From Fulvivirga maritima (GTDB lineage: Bacteria > Bacteroidota > Bacteroidia > Cytophagales > Cyclobacteriaceae), in the NCBI RefSeq assembly GCF_021389955.1, contig NZ_CP089980.1, forward strand, positions 2,227,001 through 2,291,000: a stretch of DNA of 64,000 nucleotides. The letters are read 5' to 3'. Shown piece after piece: positions 50,047-57,614 of this stretch (positions are counted from its first letter, which is position 1; each line of letters opens with the position of its first letter). Position numbers and translations under genes: made by a program. Below the pieces are notes generated by a model, which was not told the origin of the DNA, searched no databases, and saw only the letters and a list, made by a program, of their open reading frames with translations.

Positions 50047-50175
50047 CTAACAGCAACAACAACAGCACATATAGGCTGAGTTGGAATCAAATAAATAGGA
50101 AGAAATTAGCGTTTGTATTGATCGCTGAAATGTGGCTAAAAGCCTTTTTTGATGTTGGATTGATCTTTTCATTAC
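50047..50175 (-). CDS. Leader small ORF ending in six cysteine codons (candidate leader peptide)
   Basis: 42 codons from ATG 50175 (MVMKRSIQHQKRL) or 40 from ATG 50169, ending SNSAYMCCCCCC-stop. The six Cys codons are TGC TGT TGT TGT TGC TGT directly before TAG. The peptide is basic, with no signal peptide. It lies between the aptamer of the SAM-I riboswitch and metY, in the transcribed leader of a sulfur-assimilation operon. A run of codons for the relevant amino acid at the end of a leader ORF is the hallmark of attenuation by ribosome stalling. Here stalling would report low cysteine or charged tRNA-Cys. GGGAG (about 50187-50191) may serve as ribosome binding site. The role is inferred. 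Confidence 0.6.
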   Translation of the reverse strand, partial: VMKRSIQHQKRLLATFQRSIQTLISSYLFDSNSAYMCCCCCC

Positions 50176-50187
50176 CATCAATTTATA

Positions 50188-50300
50188 TTCTCCCGTATTC
50201 GCCACCTGACGAACGTTCTTGGGATCAGGAAGTAGCACCTTGGATTGGTGACCAGGTTGCTAGCGCTTCTAAGAGCCTGTCTCTCCACGCTTCTTTATAA
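50188..50300 (-). promoter_or_regulatory. SAM-I (S-box) riboswitch upstream of metY
   Basis: The minus-strand leader contains the S-box core: GAGAGAC-AGGCTC-TTAGAA-GCGCTAGCAACC (kink-turn and SAM pocket region) followed by AAGGTGCTACTTCC, which corresponds to the conserved AAGGUGCUAAUUCC. The aptamer boundary is approximate. SAM binding should lower expression of metY-metX-hom. No classic terminator hairpin with U-run is visible just downstream, so control may act on the following leader ORF or on translation. Confidence 0.85.
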
Positions 50301-50339
50301 ATCGATCTCTCTGGTTAAGAGCATATCGAATTGATGGGA

Positions 50340-50371
50340 CAAACGTAAGCAGCGTTTACAATGTTTCCAAA
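50340..50371 (-). promoter_or_regulatory. Promoter of the metY-metX-hom operon
   Basis: Minus strand TTTG (50371-50368), 20-nt spacer, TACGTTTG (50347-50340): a full Bacteroidota match. Transcription should start near 50333, giving a leader of about 400 nt. Confidence 0.8.
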
Positions 50372-50454
50372 CAAAGCATCGGAAAAATTTTAAAAGTGGC
50401 TGTGCTTTAAGCTGTAATAGGCTTAAAATGATTTTTTATATGAGATAAGCAGCC

Positions 50455-51435
50455 CTAGTTATTGTTGTCGGGAGGTTGGTTATGGTAGTGCTGAAGCATT
50501 TCTGCAGTAAGACCTTTCATCGTTTCTAGAAGTTCAGTTGGTTCTGTAGGCCTTACCCGGGTGCCTAGAGATAAGAGCCAACGGCCAAAATATTCCAGGT
50601 GCGAGATCATAAAGACCATTTCCATTTCATCGTCACGGTCTATTTCCTCTATTAGGCCCATGTAATACTTTTGATCGTTCAGGTTTAGAGCCACTCTTTT
50701 ATCCATTCTAACCACTACTTTTCTTAAGTCAGAGCCCAAAATGAGGTGGTTTAGATAATCCTGATAATCAGAGCTATTATGTGGAGTGTAATGCTCTTCA
50801 TTAATCTGCAGCTTGGTAATTCGGTCTGTACGAAAATCTCGCATGGCCTTTCTAAGCCTGCAATAAGCGATAAGGTGCCAGTGGTTACTATAAAAACAAA
50901 GATTAACAGGCTCTACGTCTCTATGAGTGAAGCTTTGGTTATAGGTGGAAAAATATTCAAAGCCTACCACCTTATGTTGAGCCAGGGCGGTGTTTATGTC
51001 TGAGATAAAATTATCCGGAAAGGTATTATTTCTTGAAGGTTGATTAGGCAGGGTTAAGACTTTTATATTGCGCTCCAGATTATCAAGATATTCCTTTTCT
51101 TGTATTTTAAGGATGGCTTTTATTTTAAAAAGAGCATTTTCGAAATGGTGCTGGATAGATTGGTCAGCATGCCTTTCTGCCAACTTAGAAGCTATTACTA
51201 TAGCGCCGGCTTCTTCTTTAGTAAATGAAACCGGAGGCAAGTGATATCCCTCCATAAGAAAATAGCCTACACCAGCTTCAGCCCCTATTGGTATGCCAGC
51301 TTCCTCAAGTGCTCTGATGTCACGGTATACCGTACGTAAACTTATGTCGAACCGATCGGCAATCATTTGAGCTTTTACTACTTTCTTGCTTTGCAGTTGA
51401 ATTAAAATAGCCGATAGCCTGTCAATGCGATTCAT
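50455..51435 (-). CDS. YafY/WYL-domain transcriptional regulator
   Basis: 326 residues. N-terminal winged helix-turn-helix (HTH_11: MNRIDRLSAILIQLQSKKVV, MIADRFDISLRTVYRDIRALEEAG), then a WYL domain (about 140-235; HKVVGFEYFSTYNQSFTHRDVEPVNLCFYSNHWHLIAYCRLR) and a WCX C-terminal segment. Such proteins sense ligands, often nucleotides or nucleic acid, and regulate varied genes. It lies 21 nt downstream of the DUF4105 gene, same strand, and about 84 nt upstream of the metY promoter. No target is evident. Confidence 0.88.
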   Translation of the reverse strand: MNRIDRLSAILIQLQSKKVVKAQMIADRFDISLRTVYRDIRALEEAGIPIGAEAGVGYFLMEGYHLPPVSFTKEEAGAIVIASKLAERHADQSIQHHFENALFKIKAILKIQEKEYLDNLERNIKVLTLPNQPSRNNTFPDNFISDINTALAQHKVVGFEYFSTYNQSFTHRDVEPVNLCFYSNHWHLIAYCRLRKAMRDFRTDRITKLQINEEHYTPHNSSDYQDYLNHLILGSDLRKVVVRMDKRVALNLNDQKYYMGLIEEIDRDDEMEMVFMISHLEYFGRWLLSLGTRVRPTEPTELLETMKGLTAEMLQHYHNQPPDNNN

Positions 51436-51456
51436 TTTATGTAGGAAACGGTTTTT

Positions 51457-52650
51457 TTAAACAGACTCATCCTCGTCTCGCTCAAAGGATAAGTACCGCT
51501 GAATATAATAAGACCTGCCTAATAACAAGATTATTAATGGTATTAAAGAATAATGAATATTCTGAGGTAAAAAGGCCCAGGTAATTAGTAATACAAGGTT
51601 TACTAAGCAGGAGGCTTGAAAATAGATTCTCAGAAAATCAGGAATATTTTTCTTTAGTAAAAACAGGGCTAATGGGAAATGCAATGGAATAGCCCATAGC
51701 AAGTTGAAATTTCTGGCAGCCGCATGATGATCAGTTGCCACCCATAATATAAGTAGTAACCACCCTACCAGGCCAATGACAGAAAATAGAATAACATCAA
51801 ACAAGAAATAGCCTTTGTCTTTGCGATAGCCTATGACGGATATGATTATGCCAGCTAATAATAATAAGCCAAAGACAATTAATGGAGTTATAGTGCTTGC
51901 CTGATCCTCCTGTGGCTGGGCTTTATTAGTAACAATGGTCTTTTTTACCAAAGGCTCCAGCCTGCCATTTTTCATTATGGAGGCATGGTTAAAACCTTGC
52001 TCAATATAGTCAGGCAAAAACATATACATTTCAGGGGTAGCTACGGAATCCATAGGTAGACCGAGGCAAATGTCTATACCTAACTCACCCCATGGTTGCT
52101 GCTCCAGGTAAATGTGTGTGAGATCTCTGATAGTATAATCTGTACTGATATATGAGCCATCAAATTGAAGATCATCTTTAAAAGTAGCTTTTAAGGCATC
52201 CCTGACTTTAGTAGCACAGTTGTTATAAAAATAATCATAGTAGTAATACTGATTTTCAGGCTTAGCGTTCCATTGGAGGTAGTCGAATAGCTTTTGCTTT
52301 TGTTCTTGGTCCAGATTTAAAATTTGTTCATGAATAAAGCGATTGTAATAGACGTAAGCATATTTAAAGTTGCGATACTCTTGTACTGCTAATTTATAGT
52401 TGAGGTATCCACGGGCAAAGTTGAGGTAGAAATTGGGTTGATCAAAATCAAAAATTCCATAATTATACACCATGTCATACCCTTTCATAGGATCATGTAC
52501 TCTTATGGCACTGTGCCCGAAGGCGGAGTATAATTCTCCTTGATAAGGGCCACAGGTGAGTACCCTTATTTCGGCATATTTAGAAAGCGTGCGTTTCTGC
52601 GCAAAGCATAAGGTGGGTAGGAGTAATATAAGTATTAAAAACTTTTTCAT
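51457..52650 (-). CDS. DUF4105 (Lnb-like) membrane protein
   Basis: 397 residues. Signal peptide MKKFLILILLLPTLCFAQ. A periplasmic DUF4105 domain (about 20-240) has the papain-like pattern FGHSAIRVHDPMKGYDMVYNYG and NNCATKVRDALKA (Cys in NNCAT as likely nucleophile). Four or five TM segments follow (about 250-385), ending in a short acidic tail. DUF4105 proteins are thought to be NlpC/P60-type thiol hydrolases, but the substrate is unknown. A -7 box TAGCTTTG (52742-52735, minus strand) lies about 85 nt upstream. Probably co-transcribed with the WYL regulator. Confidence 0.8.
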   Translation of the reverse strand: MKKFLILILLLPTLCFAQKRTLSKYAEIRVLTCGPYQGELYSAFGHSAIRVHDPMKGYDMVYNYGIFDFDQPNFYLNFARGYLNYKLAVQEYRNFKYAYVYYNRFIHEQILNLDQEQKQKLFDYLQWNAKPENQYYYYDYFYNNCATKVRDALKATFKDDLQFDGSYISTDYTIRDLTHIYLEQQPWGELGIDICLGLPMDSVATPEMYMFLPDYIEQGFNHASIMKNGRLEPLVKKTIVTNKAQPQEDQASTITPLIVFGLLLLAGIIISVIGYRKDKGYFLFDVILFSVIGLVGWLLLILWVATDHHAAARNFNLLWAIPLHFPLALFLLKKNIPDFLRIYFQASCLVNLVLLITWAFLPQNIHYSLIPLIILLLGRSYYIQRYLSFERDEDESV

Positions 52651-52933
52651 TTCAGGCAGCCGTTGATTATAACTATCGTCTTTGGTGGTTATAGGTTAAT
52701 GTTGGCGTAATGCGTGAGCTCACTTTTATTTTAACAAAGCTAAAATTGCTCACATAATAATATCATCATTACTACTAATCTAGAAGATTCTGCTATTGAA
52801 GAGGTGTTACAAAGGAAAAAAATATCAAAACCAGCTAATAATATTTCATCGGCGCAGGGTTGGCAAATGTTAATTTTATAGAGCGATGTAATCTCGGTTT
52901 TTAAAGCTAGCGTACTTTTGGTAATTTCGATCG
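52651..52933. promoter_or_regulatory. Divergent intergenic region: DUF4105 and radical SAM genes
   Basis: 283 nt with a -7-like box on each strand: TAGCTTTG (52742-52735, minus) and TACTTTTG (52913-52920, plus). Neither has a convincing -33 box. The plus box would start transcription about 7 nt before the GTG start at 52934. No other feature seen. Confidence 0.4.
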
Positions 52934-53956
52934 GTGAATTCGAATGTAACAGATGGTCTGAATTTTCTCTCTAAATTTAGTTTTAAGAGAGCATGGAATG
53001 CAGGAAGGGTGGTGCGGAGCTACATTGTTTCTCGCTGGCTGGGAGGTTCATCTATAAAAGGAATGCCTATAAGCATTTCAATAGAACCTACTACCTCGTG
53101 TAATCTTCGGTGCCCGGAGTGCCCTAGTGGTTTACGGTCATTTACCAGGCCTACCGGTATGTTACCCAATGATTTATTTAAAAAAGTAATTGATGAACTG
53201 CAAGACACACTGGTTTATCTGCTTTTTTACTTTCAAGGGGAGCCCTATCTGCATAAGAGCTTTTTAGACCTGGTCAAATATGCATCTGATAGAAAAATTT
53301 ATACTGCTACCTCTACTAATGCCCATTATCTTAATGATGAAATGGCTAGAAAGACCGTAGAGTCAGGGCTGGATCGGCTTATTGTTTCAATAGATGGAAC
53401 TACTCAGGAGACCTATCAATCTTATAGGGTAGGCGGAAGATTACATAAAGTGATAGAAGGTACAAAAAATATTGTGCGCTGGAAGAAGGAGTTAAATTCT
53501 AAAACGCCACATGTTATTTTTCAATTTTTGGTAGTCAGGCCTAATGAGCATCAGATAGAAGATGTGAAAAAAATGGCGGCTGATCTGGGCGTGGATGAGG
53601 TAGGCTTTAAAACTGCACAAATTTATGACTATGAAAATGGCTCAGATCTTATACCCACTATAGATAAGTATTCCCGTTATAAGAACAATGGAGATGGCAC
53701 TTACTCTATAAAAAATAAATTATTGGATCATTGTTGGAAGATGTGGCACAGTAGTGTTATCACGTGGGACGGAAAAGTGATTCCTTGTTGTTTTGATAAG
53801 GATGCACATTACCGAATGGGGGATTTACAGCAGTTTTCATTTAAAGAAGTGTGGGAAGGGGATACCTATCGAAAATTCAGACAGGCCATTGTTAAATCAA
53901 GAAGTAAGATTGAAATGTGTCAAAACTGTACAGAAGGCACTAAAGTTTGGGCCTGA
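52934..53956 (+). CDS. Radical SAM protein with SPASM-type C-terminus
   Basis: 340 residues, GTG start; no better ATG lies before the catalytic domain. The radical SAM 4Fe-4S motif is CNLRCPEC (with EPTTSC just before) in IEPTTSCNLRCPECPSG. The SPASM region has Cys in LLDHCWKMW, KVIPCCFDKD and IEMCQNCTEG, enough to bind one or more auxiliary clusters. SPASM enzymes modify peptides or proteins, or are sulfatase-maturase-like. No peptide substrate gene is adjacent. It stands alone between divergent DUF4105 and the DUF4197 lipoprotein. Specific reaction unknown. Confidence 0.85.
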   Translation: MNSNVTDGLNFLSKFSFKRAWNAGRVVRSYIVSRWLGGSSIKGMPISISIEPTTSCNLRCPECPSGLRSFTRPTGMLPNDLFKKVIDELQDTLVYLLFYFQGEPYLHKSFLDLVKYASDRKIYTATSTNAHYLNDEMARKTVESGLDRLIVSIDGTTQETYQSYRVGGRLHKVIEGTKNIVRWKKELNSKTPHVIFQFLVVRPNEHQIEDVKKMAADLGVDEVGFKTAQIYDYENGSDLIPTIDKYSRYKNNGDGTYSIKNKLLDHCWKMWHSSVITWDGKVIPCCFDKDAHYRMGDLQQFSFKEVWEGDTYRKFRQAIVKSRSKIEMCQNCTEGTKVWA

Positions 53957-54078
53957 TATTCTCCTGCTAAGAACGATCTGCCTGGTTCATTAAAGGGTTA
54001 CCTGATTACTGTTTTTCTGTATAGTAAAGGTAGGTATGGAGTTTGTTATACACTCTCAAAATTTTTAAACGTACGGTT

Positions 54079-54861
54079 ATGATAAAAAAACTTGGCTTTT
54101 TTAGTTTGTCTGTGGTTTTGCTTTTTACTATTTCTTCATGCGAAGATTTGGACGATGCATTAGGAACCAACTTAAGTGAAAGTGAAATAGTAGCGGGCCT
54201 TAAAGAGGCCTTAGTAGTGGGTACTGATACCTCTACTTCTATTTTAGGGGCTACAAATGGTTACTTAGAAGATGCCGCTGTTAAAATATTATTACCTGAA
54301 GAGGCTCAGCCTATTTTAGATAATATGGAGAAGTTAGGGATCACTTCGCTTATTCAGCCAATAATAGATCAGACTGTTACCAGTATGAACCGTGCTGCTG
54401 AGGAGTCAGCTGCTCTTGACTCTACAAAAACTATTTTTAAAGATGCTATTACCACTATGAGTATTGCAGATGGCTATACCATACTTACTGGTTCTGATTC
54501 TGCAGCTACAGTTTATTTGAAGGGCAGAACGTACTCTCGTCTGCTTACTAATTTTAGTGGAATTATTTCGCCTGTATTAAATAAGAACTTAATTAGTGGC
54601 GTAGACCTATCTACCGAAGAGTTATACACTAAGCTGATAAACACCTATAACGATGGTGTAAGCATATATAACCTGGCCTATACTTTTAATCCTGATAAAC
54701 AATTGGATAAGATTACTTCTAATAGTTTAGCCGAGCATGCTACTGGTAAAGCTTTGGATGGTTTATTTTTGAAAGTTTCTGAAGAAGAGAAGGCTATCAG
54801 AGAAGATCCTATTGCTCGTGTTACTTCCCTTTTAGAAAGAGTGTTTGGAAGTGTAGATTAA
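54079..54861 (+). CDS. DUF4197 lipoprotein
   Basis: About 260 residues, starting at ATG 54079 (MIKKLGFFSLSVVLLFTISSC) rather than the in-frame ATG at 54043. Mostly helical: LSESEIVAGLKEALVVGTDTS, VKILLPEEAQPILDNMEKLG, DGYTILTGSDSAATVYLKGRT. These match the DUF4197 pattern of helical envelope lipoproteins of unknown function. Monocistronic, with a terminator directly after. Confidence 0.85.
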   Translation: MIKKLGFFSLSVVLLFTISSCEDLDDALGTNLSESEIVAGLKEALVVGTDTSTSILGATNGYLEDAAVKILLPEEAQPILDNMEKLGITSLIQPIIDQTVTSMNRAAEESAALDSTKTIFKDAITTMSIADGYTILTGSDSAATVYLKGRTYSRLLTNFSGIISPVLNKNLISGVDLSTEELYTKLINTYNDGVSIYNLAYTFNPDKQLDKITSNSLAEHATGKALDGLFLKVSEEEKAIREDPIARVTSLLERVFGSVD

Positions 54862-54880
54862 AATTAAAGAGCTTGATATG

Positions 54881-54915
54881 AAAAATCCCTTTCTCAATAA
54901 GAAAGGGATTTTTTT
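54881..54915. terminator. Bidirectional terminator between DUF4197 gene and the small Cys-rich membrane protein
   Basis: AAAAATCCCTTTCT (54881-54894), loop CAATA, AGAAAGGGATTTTT (54900-54913). 14-bp stem with T-run on the plus strand and A-run that gives T on the minus strand. Confidence 0.9.
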
Positions 54916-54936
54916 ATGGTCTTTATTTAAAAGCAG

Positions 54937-55101
54937 TTAATTTTTGTGTTGAACATTTTTTAAATGTTGAATGCCTGATGATGATTCACATCCGCAACCT
55001 TTAGAGCAGCCGGCATCACCTTTAAAGTGTTTATAAACCAAGTTCAGTAAATATATGATGGCTCCTAAAAATAAGAGGCCTATTATTATCTGTTGTACCA
55101 T
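54937..55101 (-). CDS. FeoB-associated-type small Cys-rich membrane protein
   Basis: 54 residues: MVQQIIIGLLFLGAIIYLLN is one TM segment, then VYKHFKGDAGCSKGCGCESSSGIQ, carrying C-x3-Cx-C type cysteines. This layout matches the FeoB-associated Cys-rich membrane protein family, small proteins often placed after the ferrous iron transporter FeoB. No feoA or feoB is in this window; it sits 33 nt after the suhB-like gene on the same strand. Metal binding is likely from the three close cysteines. Too short for most gene callers, but the TM plus Cys pattern is convincing. Confidence 0.75.
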   Translation of the reverse strand: MVQQIIIGLLFLGAIIYLLNLVYKHFKGDAGCSKGCGCESSSGIQHLKNVQHKN

Positions 55102-55134
55102 ACTTTGCTAACGAATTAGATTTAGAATAGGTTT

Positions 55135-55929
55135 CTATGCATCCCAATGTTTTCGGATTACTTCTAGCAGGCTATCATTAAGCTTACCTGTGGCGCATAT
55201 TTCTCTGCCAAAAATATAATCATCTTCTCCTTTAAAGTCAGTTACTTTACCACCGGCCTGCTGTACTATAAACGCCCCTGCAGCTACGTCCCAGGCATTC
55301 AGGTTATATTCAAAAAAGCCCTGAAATCTACCGCAGGCTACATAAGCAAGGTCTACTGCAGCACTTCCCATTCGGCGTAAGCCATGCGTGCTTTGCATAA
55401 GCTCGTCTAGTATTTTGAGGTACTTATTCATATCCTCAAAGTTATAGTACGGGAAACCTGTTGCCAGCAGGCTGTCTTTTAACTGACCTATGGGAGAAAC
55501 TGAAATCTCCTCATCATTACAATAGGCCTTTTCTCCTTTTACCGAATAAAAGCATTCGTCTTTATTAATTTCATATACGAACCCCATTACTATTTTGCCA
55601 TGCTGCTTGAGAGCTAGGCTTATAGCGAAAATAGGCAACCCGTGCGTGAAGTTGGTGGTGCCATCAAGAGGATCAATTATCCAGTTGAATTCTTCTTTTC
55701 TCTCTGTTTCTGTACCTTCTTCTGTAATGAAACCGGCCTCTGGAAGTATATTTTTACAGCCAGCAACTAATTTTTTCTCGGCCTCTTTATCTACGTATGA
55801 TACCAGATCATTGAAGCCTTTGTGTTCTATATCAGATAATTTGAAGTTTTTACTTTCTTCTCTAATGAAAGTACCCACTTCCATTACCAGTGCCTTGGTA
55901 GGTTGGATTAGAGTTTTTAAGTCAGTCAT
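55135..55929 (-). CDS. Inositol monophosphatase family protein (SuhB-like)
   Basis: 264 residues. Start at ATG 55929 (MTDLKTLIQ), which overlaps the upstream stop as ATGA; a longer frame from 55983 is not needed. Mg2+ motifs: Glu in GFITEEGTE, the metal-binding WIIDPLDGTTNF and NAWDVAAGAFIVQQAGG. Dephosphorylates inositol-1-phosphate or related sugars and may bind NusA as SuhB does; the role is not resolvable. Translation is coupled to the membrane protein upstream. Confidence 0.93.
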   Translation of the reverse strand: MTDLKTLIQPTKALVMEVGTFIREESKNFKLSDIEHKGFNDLVSYVDKEAEKKLVAGCKNILPEAGFITEEGTETERKEEFNWIIDPLDGTTNFTHGLPIFAISLALKQHGKIVMGFVYEINKDECFYSVKGEKAYCNDEEISVSPIGQLKDSLLATGFPYYNFEDMNKYLKILDELMQSTHGLRRMGSAAVDLAYVACGRFQGFFEYNLNAWDVAAGAFIVQQAGGKVTDFKGEDDYIFGREICATGKLNDSLLEVIRKHWDA

Positions 55930-56705
55930 TTTTTTGTTTTTCTTTGTACGAATCCATAGCAAATCATCAAAATACTTACCCACACCGCATTTTTACCCAA
56001 GTATTCACCGCTACCCGTGAGCTGTTTAGAGGCGGCTTCCATAGAAATGAGATCTATTGGGATTATAGCTTCAGATGAAATATTCATAGCGAAAGGAATA
56101 ACCACAATTACAAGGGTGTATATGATGCTTAGCCAGCGAATTTTAGAATTAAATATGGCCAGATCTTTAAACAGAGCAAAATAAAAAAGAATGTTTACAA
56201 GAATAATCCAGAAGGAGACACCTTGCAAGCCAGTGTATAAGTCCCAGGAAATAAGATAAGTGTCATGGCTAAAAACAGCTCCCAGAAAGTAATTGGCAAA
56301 AGTAGGGATGTATCTATATAGCAGATATTCTATCGCCAGCCAATAAATAAGTATTGTAAACAAGCCAATTCTATTTTTTGCATACTTATTGGTGAATAGA
56401 TAGATCAAAAACGATAAAGAGATGGCTATGCCGAAAAGGGCTCCCTGCATAAAGTGAACAGGTTCCGGTGTGCTGAATGAAAGCCCCCATGAGCCAAATC
56501 CCAGAGCGAGAATGGCTAGAATATACCCGTAGTTTTTTAGTTGAGAGCGTTCGCTGCCAGTTTTATTAAATTCATTAAATATGGCAAAGAGAGGGGATAA
56601 GCCTAAGAGTATTAAGAAGGAAAAAGTGTTAAAAACAGCACTAATAACTAATAATGAAAGCGATAATAGGGCTAGCAGCCAGAGTCTTGTGTTAGGGTTT
56701 TCCAT
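55926..56705 (-). CDS. Multi-TM protein resembling the membrane domain of apolipoprotein N-acyltransferase
   Basis: 259 residues, about eight hydrophobic segments and only short loops. The segment GLQGVSFWIILVNILFYFAL resembles the TM region before the nitrilase domain of Lnt, and the first TMs (WLLALLSLSLLVISAVFNTF, LILLGLSPLFAIF) fit too. The CN-hydrolase domain with its Glu-Lys-Cys triad is absent: the protein ends shortly after the last TM. It could be a free-standing Lnt-like membrane module or an unrelated protein. Overlaps rsmI by 14 nt upstream and the suhB-like gene downstream. Confidence 0.55.
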   Translation of the reverse strand: MENPNTRLWLLALLSLSLLVISAVFNTFSFLILLGLSPLFAIFNEFNKTGSERSQLKNYGYILAILALGFGSWGLSFSTPEPVHFMQGALFGIAISLSFLIYLFTNKYAKNRIGLFTILIYWLAIEYLLYRYIPTFANYFLGAVFSHDTYLISWDLYTGLQGVSFWIILVNILFYFALFKDLAIFNSKIRWLSIIYTLVIVVIPFAMNISSEAIIPIDLISMEAASKQLTGSGEYLGKNAVWVSILMICYGFVQRKTKK

Positions 56706-57375
56706 CTATAATAATCACTATTTCACCTTTTACAGGTTTTTGAGAAAAATGCGTTTTTAATTCTGCTAAGCTGCCATTGGCAGTTTCCTCATGGAGCTTA
56801 GTGAGCTCTCTTGATACTGAAGCTTGCCTCTCTTCCCCCATGTGTTCAGCCAGTTGGTCCAGCGTTTTTAATAAACGGTGAGGAGATTCATAAAGAATAA
56901 TGGTTCTAGATTCGGTTGCCAGAAATTCTAGTCTGGTTTTCCTGCCTTTTTTGTGTGGTAAAAAGCCTTCGAAAACAAACTTATCAGAAGGAAGGCCTGA
57001 TTTTACTAAAGCAGGTACAAAAGCAGTAGCACCTGGCAGACATTCCAGTTCTATCTCTGCTTTAAGGCACTCCCGAACTAATAAAAAGCCAGGGTCTGAA
57101 ATAGAAGGGGTGCCGGCATCTGTTATGAGTGCCATTACCTCTCCATTATTAAGTCTCTTTACTAACTGATCTACCGTTTTGTGTTCATTGAAAATATGAT
57201 AACTCTGTAACGGTTTAGAGATATCGTAGTGCTTTAGCAATTTACCTGAAGTACGAGTGTCTTCGGCCAAGATTACATCTACTGAATTGAGTATTTTTAC
57301 TGCTCTGAAAGTGAAATCATCCAGATTGCCGATAGGAGTGGGTACAAGGTATAATTGCGTAGTATTTTCTTTCAC
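56692..57375 (-). CDS. rsmI: 16S rRNA (cytidine(1402)-2'-O)-methyltransferase RsmI
   Basis: SAM-dependent methyltransferase of the tetrapyrrole-methylase fold acting on 16S rRNA. 227 residues. Motifs: LYLVPTPIGNLDDFTFRA, LAEDTRTSGKLLKHY, LITDAGTPSISDPG, CLPGATAFVPALVKSGLPSDKF, VSRELTKLHEE. It lacks the long C-terminal extension of E. coli RsmI, as is usual in Bacteroidota. Start 4 nt after the phhB stop. Confidence 0.95.
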   Translation of the reverse strand: MKENTTQLYLVPTPIGNLDDFTFRAVKILNSVDVILAEDTRTSGKLLKHYDISKPLQSYHIFNEHKTVDQLVKRLNNGEVMALITDAGTPSISDPGFLLVRECLKAEIELECLPGATAFVPALVKSGLPSDKFVFEGFLPHKKGRKTRLEFLATESRTIILYESPHRLLKTLDQLAEHMGEERQASVSRELTKLHEETANGSLAELKTHFSQKPVKGEIVIIIDGKP

Positions 57376-57379
57376 TTAC

Positions 57380-57610
57380 TTAAGCTAGTTTATCAATTTC
57401 TTCAGCCAGGTCGTGGTCTTTTTGCGTTACCTTATCCCCGGCATCATGTGTATTTAGCTCAAAGCTAACAGTATTATAGATATTAGACCAGTTTGGATGA
57501 TGATTCATTTTCTCTGCTACTATTGCCACCTGGGTCATAAAACCAAAAGCCTCTTTAAAATCTTTAAATTCAAAGGTCTTTTTTAGCTTATTATCTTCTT
57601 CTTTCCACAT
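57380..57610 (-). CDS. phhB: 4a-hydroxytetrahydrobiopterin dehydratase (pterin-4a-carbinolamine dehydratase)
   Basis: 76 residues. Diagnostic motif [22 protein letters not shown] with the catalytic His residues, then [13 protein letters not shown]. Recycles 4a-hydroxytetrahydropterin after aromatic amino acid hydroxylation; the hydroxylase itself is not in the window. 4 nt before rsmI, 4 nt after the methyltransferase gene stop. Confidence 0.92.
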   Translation of the reverse strand: MWKEEDNKLKKTFEFKDFKEAFGFMTQVAIVAEKMNHHPNWSNIYNTVSFELNTHDAGDKVTQKDHDLAEEIDKLA

Positions 57611-57614
57611 AATT

